Source of the DNA: an uncultured Ruminiclostridium sp.
Lineage (GTDB): Bacteria > Bacillota > Clostridia > Oscillospirales > Ruminococcaceae
Reading direction: 5' to 3'
DNA: 64,000 nucleotides
Assembly: GCA_947624435.1 (NCBI GenBank)
Contig: CANQKE010000001.1
Coordinates: 1 to 64,000 of the forward strand
The translations under genes and the position numbers were made by a program. How positions within the stretch are numbered: the first letter of the stretch is position 1; each line of letters begins with the position of its first letter. Below, one piece after another: positions 9,418 to 16,486 of the stretch. Under the pieces are notes generated by a model. The model did not search any database. It was not told where the DNA came from and worked only from the letters and a program-made list of their open reading frames with translations.

Positions 9418-9764
9418 GAAAGCAATATCCTTACCGCGCTTATCAATATAACTGTTCCGAATATTCTGCGCAGCAGGGAGTTCGGCGCTTTTTTGAGCAT
9501 AACTGCGCCCGCGGCGGCTCCGGCGAGACCCCACGGTATATATTCCAAAGCTAAGCCGAGATCAAGCCTGCCTTGTACATAATACAGCGCGGTCGTGAAC
9601 AAACTCAGCATGAAGATAAGCGCTACCGATGAAGCGTGAGCTTTTTTCGCTTCCATACCGCTTTTTTCAAGGCAGGGAACCGCAATTATCCCGCCGCCTG
9701 AGCCGAAAAGCCCGTTCAGAAATCCGCACAGCCCGCCGAGTATCTCATCGTTTTTTAATTTCAT
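9414..9764 (-). CDS. TauE/SafE family permease, half-length protein (first of a pair)
   Basis: 116 aa with the G-S-G-G-G-I-I-A-V-P motif at about 22-31, the hallmark of the TauE/SafE repeat, and three to four membrane segments. The ATG at 9764 has AAGGG 8 nt upstream; the GTG at 9773 overlaps that site. Together with the following gene it gives the two halves normally found in one TauE/SafE polypeptide. The anion carried is unknown. A structured RNA with its own terminator lies immediately upstream on the same strand. Confidence 0.8.
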   Translation of the reverse strand: MKLKNDEILGGLCGFLNGLFGSGGGIIAVPCLEKSGMEAKKAHASSVALIFMLSLFTTALYYVQGRLDLGLALEYIPWGLAGAAAGAVMLKKAPNSLLRRIFGTVILISAVRILLS

Positions 9765-9812
9765 AAAAATCACCCTTATCGGTAGTGTTCGATAAAACGG
9801 CGTTTTTTATGT

Positions 9813-9848
9813 ATAAAAATAACAGGCTGCCGCAAAAGCGACAGCCTG
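9813..9848 (-). terminator. Intrinsic terminator of the RNA at 9.8-10.0 kb
   Basis: On the minus strand CAGGCTGTCGC pairs with GCGGCAGCCTG around TTTT with one mismatch, followed by GTTATTTTTAT. Confidence 0.85.
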
Positions 9849-9998
9849 ATCGTTTTTAGAACCACCTTGCCGTGGTATGAAGATAAAACCCGCACAACAG
9901 TACGGTGGGTTAATTTCTCCCGAATGGTTCACGCTCCCTTCGTCCGCAAAAGCGGGAGGTCTGCAATCCGCACCCGGAGGCGAAATCCCTATAAATAT
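9813..9998 (-). ncRNA. Structured non-coding RNA, family not identified
   Basis: About 185 nt between the DUF1292 stop and the TauE/SafE genes that ends in an intrinsic terminator. On the minus strand it contains CTCCGGGTG pairing with CATTCGGGAG (one bulge) around an inner CTCCC/GGGAG stem, then the hairpin CGTAC-TGTT-GTGCG extended by AACC/GGTT, then ACCAC/GTGGT, then the terminator stem. There is no convincing frame. 6S RNA was considered because the size and the isolated terminator fit, but I cannot draw the rod-like closing stem. A leader controlling the downstream TauE/SafE pair is the alternative. The 5' end is only approximate. Confidence 0.5.
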
Positions 9999-10047
9999 TT
10001 GTTGGATCATATACATTCATACTTAAACGCACAAGGCAGTAAATTTA

Positions 10048-10368
10048 TTATTCGTTCTCCTCGTAGTCGAACATCTCCGAGAAAAGCTCAAAGAACGCGT
10101 TGGCGACACGCTGATATTCATCATCGTTATCAATGGTATCAAGATACTTTTCGCCGTCGCTTTCCATTTCCTTAAGGAAAAATATCTCATCGTCGTCTGT
10201 ATCGGGATTTTCATCCTCGGAATATGGGGTAAGCGCATAATACTGCGCGCCGTCTAATTCCAGACGGTAAAATATTTCAAAGGTGACCGTGTTTCCGTCT
10301 TCGTCCTCAAGGTCGATAAGCTCATAGTCAAGATCGTCCTCGCTCATGTTTTTTTCGATCTCAGACAT
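10048..10368 (-). CDS. DUF1292 domain protein
   Basis: 106 aa, very acidic (dense Asp/Glu), with the DUF1292 core D-E-D-G-N-T-V-T-F-E-I near residues 22-32 and Y-Y-A-L-T-P near 43-48. Proteins of this family are small, cytosolic and of unknown function in Firmicutes. AGGAGG precedes the ATG and a consensus promoter lies upstream. It is monocistronic, followed by the structured RNA. Confidence 0.85.
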   Translation of the reverse strand: MSEIEKNMSEDDLDYELIDLEDEDGNTVTFEIFYRLELDGAQYYALTPYSEDENPDTDDDEIFFLKEMESDGEKYLDTIDNDDEYQRVANAFFELFSEMFDYEENE

Positions 10369-10419
10369 ATCAGGATCAGCCTCCTTATCAGTATATTTAG
10401 TATCTGTTCTTTGGTTACT

Positions 10420-10448
10420 ATTCTACACGAAAAAGAGGGTTTTGTCAA
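10420..10448 (-). promoter_or_regulatory. Sigma-A promoter for the DUF1292 gene
   Basis: On the minus strand TTGACA (10448-10443), a 17-bp spacer and TAGAAT (10425-10420). The stretch from about 10450 to 10576, between this and the next promoter, holds nothing else I can name. Confidence 0.85.
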
Positions 10449-10576
10449 GAGGTATTTTGTGTATTATAATGCGGATTATTCCGCTTTATTGCGAGCTGCC
10501 GTGTAACTCGTGTAACATTGGTGATTTCGTATAAAAATCGGTTGGTGATTTTGTACAAAAAAATTCAACTTTGTTA

Positions 10577-10605
10577 TTGACTTTTGCCTTTTTATATGAT
10601 ATCAT
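10577..10605 (+). promoter_or_regulatory. Promoter of the large non-coding RNA
   Basis: TTGACT (10577-10582), a 17-bp spacer and TATCAT (10600-10605), predicting a transcription start near 10612. The -10 lies in a small palindrome (ATATGATATCATAT). Confidence 0.65.
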
Positions 10606-10611
10606 ATAGTC

Positions 10612-11182
10612 AAGGGAAAGATAAGACCCCCAGACAGAGCAGACGGCTTGGTGATTACTCTTTACTCTAATAAAGTACAGGATGCTCTAATGTATATAAT
10701 ACGGAAACTGTATACAAATATATGTCGGCAAGGAGGCGAGTCCGATGGCACAGGATACAGTATCCGGATCAAAGTCCGTCGGGACTCCGACACAAAAGAG
10801 GAAATAAGCTTGTAACTTGCTCAAACGGCATTTACAAAGAATTTCAAAGACGGGATTTACCCGATAGAGAGCACGGCGGACAATGTGAAGGATAATTCGA
10901 TCATCAGATATTAAAAACAGCAGATATTCTGCACTTTACCGCGAGAGCGTTTATATACACTACCCGATGTTGTAAAGGTAGGGTGATTGAAATGTTCAGT
11001 GAAGTTTCAGCAGAGAGGGGATTCGGATAAGAGAACCCCGATGCAGCAAAAAGACTGCAAATAAATTGTGAGGTATACTCCAATGTACTGATTACTTCAT
11101 ATCCGCAGATTACGGATAATTAAAACAGAATATGATACCGGACTCCGGAGCAGCAGCTTCGGAGTCTGTTGTTGTTTTTTTG
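10612..11182 (+). ncRNA. Large structured non-coding RNA (about 570 nt), ROOL-like candidate
   Basis: The segment has a promoter at its left edge and a terminator at its right edge, with no credible reading frame between. Helices visible by eye: 10636-10641 with 10683-10688; 10691-10696 with 10711-10716; GTCGG/CCGAT near 10724-10746; GGATA/TATCC near 10753-10765; GTCGG/CCGAC at 10778-10791; CGGG/CCCG at 10851-10863; a CGC-GAGA-GCG GNRA-type hairpin at 10940-10949; TACC/GGTA with CAC/GTG near 10958-10985; GGGG-A-TTC with GAACCCC at 11017-11039; GCAG/CTGC at 11043-11058; ATTG-GAG with CTC-CAAT at 11065-11084; TATCCG/CGGATA at 11100-11118; then the terminator. Length, host lineage and density of helices resemble the ROOL class of large ornate RNAs, but this is inference. 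It is not RNase P RNA, tmRNA or SRP RNA. Confidence 0.6.
11141..11182 (+). terminator. Terminator of the large non-coding RNA
   Basis: GACTCCG (11141-11147) pairs with CGGAGTC (11160-11166), followed by a T-rich tail ending in seven T. Confidence 0.9.
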
Positions 11183-11274
11183 GCAAAAATTCCACCGAAA
11201 GCCAAAGAAAATAGGCTGTAAATTCACTCTTATTTCCGTTGTAATATTTTTCTAAGATAAATATAGCTTTTTTC

Positions 11275-11303
11275 TTGACTTTCTTCACATCTTGTGTTAT
11301 ACT
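11275..11303 (+). promoter_or_regulatory. Sigma-A promoter of marR-citrate synthase
   Basis: TTGACT (11275-11280), a 17-bp spacer and TATACT (11298-11303), 45 bp before the marR start. Confidence 0.8.
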
Positions 11304-11310
11304 AAAATAA

Positions 11311-11336
11311 CTAACAAAAATAGCTATTTTTATTAG
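11311..11336. promoter_or_regulatory. Palindromic operator candidate
   Basis: A 26-bp near-perfect palindrome (one mismatched pair) with the core AAAAATAGCTATTTTT at 11316-11331. It sits just downstream of the -10 and ends at the ribosome site of the MarR gene, where a dimeric regulator would block its own transcription. Autoregulation is inferred. Confidence 0.6.
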
Positions 11337-11347
11337 GAGTTTTGGCT

Positions 11348-11779
11348 ATGGATTATTACAGCCTTGCACAGGAGCTTCTTAAGGAGCGCAACAGCCGTCC
11401 GCGGATAAGTCGTGACAGGACGATATCACATTTGCTGAAAGGTGAGACGGCGATATTGGATTTTCTTGAAGAGCACGGCGGCAGAGCTTACCCTAAAGAT
11501 CTGAGCGATGAACTCGTAGTAAGTACCGCACGGGTAGCTGTGCTGCTTAAAACATTGGAAAAGGACGGATATATCACGCGTGTGCACGACAGCCGCGACA
11601 GCCGGCTCACCACCGTGCAGATCGCCGATAAGGGCAGGGAGTTTATCGAAAGGAGAAGAGAGGAACTGCTGCGTTATCTGTCCGATATTCTGTCAAAATT
11701 AGGAGAAGAGGACGCAAAGGAATATGTGCGTCTGCAAAAGAAACTGAATTTTGCCGTAAACGACCGTCCGACCAAGTAA
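11348..11779 (+). CDS. MarR family transcriptional regulator
   Basis: 143 aa winged-helix protein. The recognition-helix region S-T-A-R-V-A-V-L-L-K-T-L-E is near 59-71 and the wing D-S-R-D-S-R-L near 82-88 follows the MarR D-x-R-D-x-R pattern. The ATG at 11348 lies 7 nt after AGGAG; the upstream TTG touches that site. A 26-bp palindrome overlaps the leader, suggesting autorepression. Citrate synthase follows 27 bp downstream, so the regulator may control entry of carbon into citrate and glutamate synthesis; the ligand is unknown. Confidence 0.88.
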   Translation: MDYYSLAQELLKERNSRPRISRDRTISHLLKGETAILDFLEEHGGRAYPKDLSDELVVSTARVAVLLKTLEKDGYITRVHDSRDSRLTTVQIADKGREFIERRREELLRYLSDILSKLGEEDAKEYVRLQKKLNFAVNDRPTK

Positions 11780-11806
11780 CCGTCGGGTTAAGAAAGGGAG
11801 TATTTT

Positions 11807-13138
11807 ATGACTTACGAAAACATCTATTCTTATATTTCAAAGAAAGAGCCGCTGTGTGTCGAGCATGACACGATACCGGATCAGCTTTTTGTGGATTATG
11901 GAGTCAACCGCGGTTTGCGCGACCTTAACGGAAAGGGCGTGCTGACAGGTCTTACCACTATATCCGATGTGGTTTCGTTCAAGGAAGAGGACGGAAAGCG
12001 TATCCCTATAGACGGGCAGCTTTGGTACAGAGGCTACAACATATCAACATTGATATCCTCGTTGGGCGACGATGAATACGGTTTTGAAAAAACTGCGTAT
12101 CTGCTTATTTTCGGAGAAATGCCGGACACCGACGAGCTGGAGGAGTTTAAGCATATTCTCGCCTCCTGCCGCAGGCTGCCGAACGCCTTTACCAGAGACG
12201 TTATAATGAAGGCGTCAACGCAGGACATAATGAATTCCATGACAAGGAGTATTCTTACTCTTGCGTCTTATGATAAAACTACCAATTCCGGCGTGCTGGC
12301 CGATTCTATCAGGCAGTGCCTGTTCTTGCTGTCGGTATTTCCTATGCTGGCGGTATACGGATACCACGCTTACAATCACTATACAAATTACGGCAGCATG
12401 TATATCCACAGACCGAAGCCCTTGCTTTCCACAGCGGAAAATTTCCTTTCAATGCTTCGTCCCGACGGTAAGTACACCAAACTTGAGGCAAAGGTGCTGG
12501 ACGTTGCGCTAATGCTGCATATGGAACACGGCGGCGGCAATAACTCAACGTTTACCTCCCGCGTGATAACGTCGTCCGGCTCGGACACTTATTCCACCAT
12601 GGCGGCGGCGATGTCGTCGCTTAAAGGTCCTCGTCACGGCGGAGCGAATATAAAAGTCATGGATATGATACGCAATATCCGTGATAATGTTTCCGACACG
12701 TCGGACAGGGATGAGCTTCGTGCGTATCTTTCAAAAATACTTGACAAACAGGCGTTTGACCGTAAGGGCTTGATTTACGGACTGGGGCATGCGGTATACA
12801 GTATTTCCGACCCGAGAGAAAAGGTGCTGAAAGCTTACGTTACCCGCCTCGCTAAGGCTAAGGGCAGGGAGAAGGAACTGCAATTGTATCTTGATATCGA
12901 GGAGCTGGGGCCTGAGCTTATCGCCGAAAAGCGCCATATTTTCAAAGGCGTAAGTCCTAACGTTGATTTTTACAGCGGCTTTGTGTATGAAATGTTGGGC
13001 ATACCGCAGGAGCTTTTCACCCCGCTGTTCGCGATAGCGAGAATTGCCGGATGGAGCGCTCACCGGATAGAAGAACTGGTCGGCGCCGGCAAGATAATCC
13101 GTCCCGCTTATAAGAGCGTTATGACAAAATTTGAATGA
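11807..13138 (+). CDS. gltA: Citrate synthase
   Basis: 443 aa. Condenses oxaloacetate and acetyl-CoA to citrate in the cytosol. The active-site segments are all present: L-M-L-H-M-E-H-G-G-G-N-N-S with the first His near 245, G-P-R-H-G-G-A-N near 272, G-L-G-H-A-V-Y near 325 and P-N-V-D-F-Y-S-G-F with the catalytic Asp near 385. It is longer at the N-terminus than the 370-aa bacterial type, as in many clostridial homologues. A 2-methylcitrate synthase activity cannot be excluded. It is co-transcribed with the MarR gene and ends at a very strong terminator. Confidence 0.93.
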   Translation: MTYENIYSYISKKEPLCVEHDTIPDQLFVDYGVNRGLRDLNGKGVLTGLTTISDVVSFKEEDGKRIPIDGQLWYRGYNISTLISSLGDDEYGFEKTAYLLIFGEMPDTDELEEFKHILASCRRLPNAFTRDVIMKASTQDIMNSMTRSILTLASYDKTTNSGVLADSIRQCLFLLSVFPMLAVYGYHAYNHYTNYGSMYIHRPKPLLSTAENFLSMLRPDGKYTKLEAKVLDVALMLHMEHGGGNNSTFTSRVITSSGSDTYSTMAAAMSSLKGPRHGGANIKVMDMIRNIRDNVSDTSDRDELRAYLSKILDKQAFDRKGLIYGLGHAVYSISDPREKVLKAYVTRLAKAKGREKELQLYLDIEELGPELIAEKRHIFKGVSPNVDFYSGFVYEMLGIPQELFTPLFAIARIAGWSAHRIEELVGAGKIIRPAYKSVMTKFE

Positions 13139-13153
13139 TATTATTTACCGTAA

Positions 13154-13187
13154 AAAACGACGCAGCGAAAAAACGCTGCGTCGTTTT
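13154..13187. terminator. Intrinsic terminator after citrate synthase
   Basis: A 14-bp perfect stem (13154-13167 with 13174-13187) around six A, with A-runs and T-runs at the two feet, so it can act in both directions. Confidence 0.92.
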
Positions 13188-13230
13188 GATATATTCTGTA
13201 TTTTTACGTATTGCCGCGCGGCAGACACTA

Positions 13231-13256
13231 ATAACAAAACCCCCATAAAAGGGGGC
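13231..13256 (-). terminator. Intrinsic terminator of the YtxH-like gene
   Basis: CCCCC/GGGGG around six bases (13240-13255), with TTTTGTTAT following on the minus strand. Confidence 0.8.
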
Positions 13257-13265
13257 TTGTCGATG

Positions 13266-13559
13266 TTATTCGGTAACGTCCTTGATCTCATCAGCTATAT
13301 CGGAAACCGCGTCCTTTACTGCTTCGGCAGCGTCCTCCGCCTTTTCCTCTACAGCTTCAGCTATATCTTCCGCTTTGTCGTCGAGTACCTCGTCGTCTTC
13401 ATCAAAGAAAGCGTCGAAATCGTCTTCGCTGTCCATGATATCCTCGAATTTTTCGTACTCGTCCTCCTTTTCGGTTTTCTTCTTCAAATATATTCCCGCT
13501 GCTGCTGCCGCTCCTATAACTGCGAGCGCTCCTATTGCAAAACCGGTAAATGCCTTCAT
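13266..13559 (-). CDS. Small acidic membrane-anchored protein (YtxH-like)
   Basis: 97 aa. One N-terminal hydrophobic Gly/Ala-rich segment (residues 3-21), then K-K-K and a highly acidic tail with heptad-like Ala/Glu/Asp repeats at the C-terminus that should form an amphipathic or coiled helix. This layout resembles YtxH/general-stress membrane proteins of Firmicutes; the function is unknown. The ATG at 13559 has AAGGAAGGA upstream; a longer frame reaches into the promoter. Monocistronic with its own terminator. Confidence 0.75.
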   Translation of the reverse strand: MKAFTGFAIGALAVIGAAAAAGIYLKKKTEKEDEYEKFEDIMDSEDDFDAFFDEDDEVLDDKAEDIAEAVEEKAEDAAEAVKDAVSDIADEIKDVTE

Positions 13560-13622
13560 GTTTTTCCATCCTTCCTTTGCGGCTGTGCCGTTATCCAAAC
13601 GGTGCTTGCACCGAATCGCTAT

Positions 13623-13655
13623 TACTATTATACAAAATATTCTTTCCGATTGCAA
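13623..13655 (-). promoter_or_regulatory. Promoter of the YtxH-like gene
   Basis: On the minus strand TTGCAA, a 17-bp spacer and TATAAT, about 65 bp before the start codon. Confidence 0.75.
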
Positions 13656-13692
13656 GTGTATTTATGAATATTAAGCATTTTTAACAAATTTT

Positions 13693-14439
13693 TTATAAAT
13701 TTCCTGTGACATTCATCAATAAAGAGAGCGCGGTTACAGGTGCTGTTTCACACCTAAGTATACGTTCTCCCAGGGAAACCAGTGTTATTCCGTGCGAAGA
13801 GGCGAGCTCCGCCTCCTGCGGTTCAAACCCGCCCTCGCTTCCGATGAACACCGATATTTTCTTTGAGGTAAACGAAAGCGTGTTGAATTTTACGCCGCCG
13901 CACTCATAAAACATCACGGCGTTTTCTTCCTCGGATATTCCGGATACCGCTTTGTCAAAATCGGTCATGGGGCAGACTTCCGGGACCTTTCCGCGTCCGC
14001 ACTGCTTTGCCGCCTCGTAAGCTATCCTTTTCAGACGAACCAGCTTTTTTTCGGCGCTTTTTTCGTCCGGACGAGAAACACAGCGCTTTGAAAGGAACGG
14101 TACTATGCGCGCTGCACCAAGCTCGACAGCCTTTTGAACTATAAATTCCAGCTTGTCGGACTTCGGCATTGCCTGATAAAGCGTGACCTCGATATCCGGC
14201 TCGGCAGTGTTTTTCCGGCTTTCCAGTATCTCAAAGCAGGCGTTTTCACGCGGCGCGGCCGAATCCAGCGCACACAGATGATCGGTACCGGCGCAGTCGC
14301 ATATAACGGCTTTATCGCCCTGCCTCATTCTCAGTACGGAAACGATATGCTTTGAATCATCGGGATTTACATATATTTTATCTCCGCTTATATCGGTAGA
14401 GAAAAATCGCGGCAGCCGCCATCTTTCAATGTCGTTCAT
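13693..14439 (-). CDS. rsmE: 16S rRNA (uracil-1498-N3)-methyltransferase
   Basis: 248 aa SPOUT methyltransferase. The N-terminal PUA-like part has R-F-F and H-I-V-S-V-L-R-M-R near 31-39. The SAM-binding knot is visible as I-S-V-F-I-G-S-E-G-G-F near 195-205 and L-G-E-R-I-L-R-C-E-T-A near 224-234. Methylates U1498 of 16S rRNA. It lies 21 bp after recG, in the fakA-recG-rsmE transcript. Confidence 0.95.
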   Translation of the reverse strand: MNDIERWRLPRFFSTDISGDKIYVNPDDSKHIVSVLRMRQGDKAVICDCAGTDHLCALDSAAPRENACFEILESRKNTAEPDIEVTLYQAMPKSDKLEFIVQKAVELGAARIVPFLSKRCVSRPDEKSAEKKLVRLKRIAYEAAKQCGRGKVPEVCPMTDFDKAVSGISEEENAVMFYECGGVKFNTLSFTSKKISVFIGSEGGFEPQEAELASSHGITLVSLGERILRCETAPVTALSLLMNVTGNL

Positions 14440-14460
14440 ATCAAAACTCCTTTTTGCGGA

Positions 14461-16485
14461 TCATGCGTCATAACAATCGTCGAACAGCTCTGCCACCATT
14501 CTCTTAAGTCCGGTATTATCGGGGCTGCAAAGCAGCGGATCGCTTGCCAGCACTTTGTCTGCCGCTTGCCGCGTTTCTTCCAACAGCTCAAGGTCAGAAC
14601 CTATATCGGTTATTTTAAGAGGGGGCAGACCGTGTTGTCTGCTGCCGAAAAAGTCGCCCGGCCCGCGCAGCTTAAGATCCTCGTTCGCTATCTCGAACCC
14701 GTCGCAGGTGCGCACCATTGTATCTATTCTCGCCTTAGTAAATTCGCTCTTGTTGTCGGTGACTAAAACGCAGTGCGCCTGCTCGCTGCCGCGGCCTACT
14801 CTTCCGCGCAGCTGGTGGAGCTGCGACAGCCCGAACTGCTCGGCGTTTTCTATCATCATCACGACGGCGTTCGGTACGTCGACGCCGACCTCGATAACGG
14901 TGGTGGATACCAGCAGCATAAGCTCACCGTCTTTGAATTTTCGCATTACCTCGTCTTTTTCGGAGGCTCTCAGCTTGCCGTGCAGCAGTCCGGTAGGAAC
15001 GTCTTTAAGGCAGGTATGCTGTAACTTTTCGATATAATTCACCGCGCTTGCTTTCTCGCTTATCCCTTCCTCTACAAGGGGACAGACTATATAAGACTGA
15101 AAGCCGTTCTGCGCATATTTCAAAATGAATTTATACAGCCGCTCATGATAGCTGCTGTCTACTCCGTATGTTCTGACGGGAAGTCTGCCTTTCGGCATTT
15201 CGTCCAGAGTGGAAATATCCAGGTCTCCGTAAATTATCATGCCCAACGTTCTCGGTATAGGAGTTGCAGACATTATCAGCGTGTGCGGGTTTTCTCCCTT
15301 TGCGGATAAAGCCGCACGCTGTTCAACGCCGAAGCGGTGCTGTTCGTCCGCGATAACTAAGCCGAGATTTGCAAAAACGGTGTTTTTTTGTATCAGCGTC
15401 TGTGTTCCTATCGCCAAATGTATCTCACCGTCCGCGATCGCTTTGCGAACGGCTTTTTTCTTAGCCGGAGCCTCCGAACCGGTCAGCAGAGCAATTTTCA
15501 CTCCGAGCGGTTCAAGAAATCCGCACAGCGTGTCATAATGCTGTGCCGCGAGTATCTCGGTAGGAGCCATAAGCGTGGACTGCATACCGTTAAGATAGGC
15601 AAAATAGCATGCCGCTGCGGCAACTGCCGTTTTTCCAGAACCTACATCGCCCTGCAAAAGCCTGCTCATCGGAGCATCGCCCTGCATATCTTTGATACAT
15701 TCCCGTATAGAACGCTTTTGCGCGCCGGTCAGCTCAAACGGCAGGGAAGAATAGAACGCCTTGATATCCTTGTTTGCCATCTTTGCTCCGGTCAGGACCT
15801 TTTTGCGGTTCTTCATTGATTTGAGCCCCAATTGCAGCAAGAACAACTCGTCAAAAGCCAATCTGCGTTTTGCGTGCTGATGTTCCTCGGCGCTGGCGGG
15901 AAAATGTATTTTTTTCAGCGCGTCGTTATAGTCCATAAGATGATATTCGGACAGAAAGCCCTCGCTGAAATGCTCCGGAAACGAATAGACATTAAGGGCG
16001 TTTCTGATATAATTCGATATCATATTATGCGATATGCCCTGCGTAAGGCTGTAACGCGGCATAAGAAATTTCTGCCGATCCGCTTCAATGAATATCGGGG
16101 AGTTCATTTCCCGCCGCAGGATATTTCCGCCGGCTTTTCCGTAAAAACAATATTCCTCTCCGGTTTTCAGCCGCTGAAAGGAATATTTCGTATTAAAGAA
16201 AACGATGATCATTTCTCCGGTGTCGTCGCTGACTAACGCACGGTAAACAGCGATATTCCCGTAATAAGGGGAGAGCTTGTTCAAAACTCTTGCTTTTACT
16301 ACGCAGTATTCGTCCTGCGGAGCGTCGGCAATGGAGGAAATGTTGTTAAAATCTATATAACCGCGCGGGTAATGCGTAACAAGGTCGCTTACGGTTTTTA
16401 TGCCGAGCTTATTAAGCTGCTTTGCTCTGGTTTCTCCTACGCCCTTGACATAGCATACATCGGTGGTTTTAGGATCGTTTGTCAT
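14461..16485 (-). CDS. recG: ATP-dependent DNA helicase RecG
   Basis: 674 aa, full length. RecG remodels stalled forks and Holliday junctions. The wedge/OB region is N-terminal; Walker A G-D-V-G-S-G-K-T lies near 280, the helicase motif D-E-Q-H-R-F-G near 378, motif III S-A-T-P-I-P-R-T-L near 405 and the C-terminal Q-L-R-G-R-V-G-R-G motif VI near 560, followed by the TRG-type region. It begins one base after the fakA stop. Confidence 0.97.
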   Translation of the reverse strand: MTNDPKTTDVCYVKGVGETRAKQLNKLGIKTVSDLVTHYPRGYIDFNNISSIADAPQDEYCVVKARVLNKLSPYYGNIAVYRALVSDDTGEMIIVFFNTKYSFQRLKTGEEYCFYGKAGGNILRREMNSPIFIEADRQKFLMPRYSLTQGISHNMISNYIRNALNVYSFPEHFSEGFLSEYHLMDYNDALKKIHFPASAEEHQHAKRRLAFDELFLLQLGLKSMKNRKKVLTGAKMANKDIKAFYSSLPFELTGAQKRSIRECIKDMQGDAPMSRLLQGDVGSGKTAVAAAACYFAYLNGMQSTLMAPTEILAAQHYDTLCGFLEPLGVKIALLTGSEAPAKKKAVRKAIADGEIHLAIGTQTLIQKNTVFANLGLVIADEQHRFGVEQRAALSAKGENPHTLIMSATPIPRTLGMIIYGDLDISTLDEMPKGRLPVRTYGVDSSYHERLYKFILKYAQNGFQSYIVCPLVEEGISEKASAVNYIEKLQHTCLKDVPTGLLHGKLRASEKDEVMRKFKDGELMLLVSTTVIEVGVDVPNAVVMMIENAEQFGLSQLHQLRGRVGRGSEQAHCVLVTDNKSEFTKARIDTMVRTCDGFEIANEDLKLRGPGDFFGSRQHGLPPLKITDIGSDLELLEETRQAADKVLASDPLLCSPDNTGLKRMVAELFDDCYDA

Positions 16486-16486
16486 A

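Noticed and set aside
9807..10016. 69-codon frame on minus over the structured RNA
   Set aside because: It runs through the terminator stem and has no ribosome site; the RNA hairpins explain the sequence better.
10720..10765. Resemblance of GAGGCGAGTCCGATGGCACAGG to the 5' conserved region of RNase P RNA
   Set aside because: The GAGGAAAGUCC core is altered and the matching 3' P4 strand and other conserved regions are missing.
10612..11182. tmRNA
   Set aside because: No tag-peptide frame and no tRNA-like ends with CCA.
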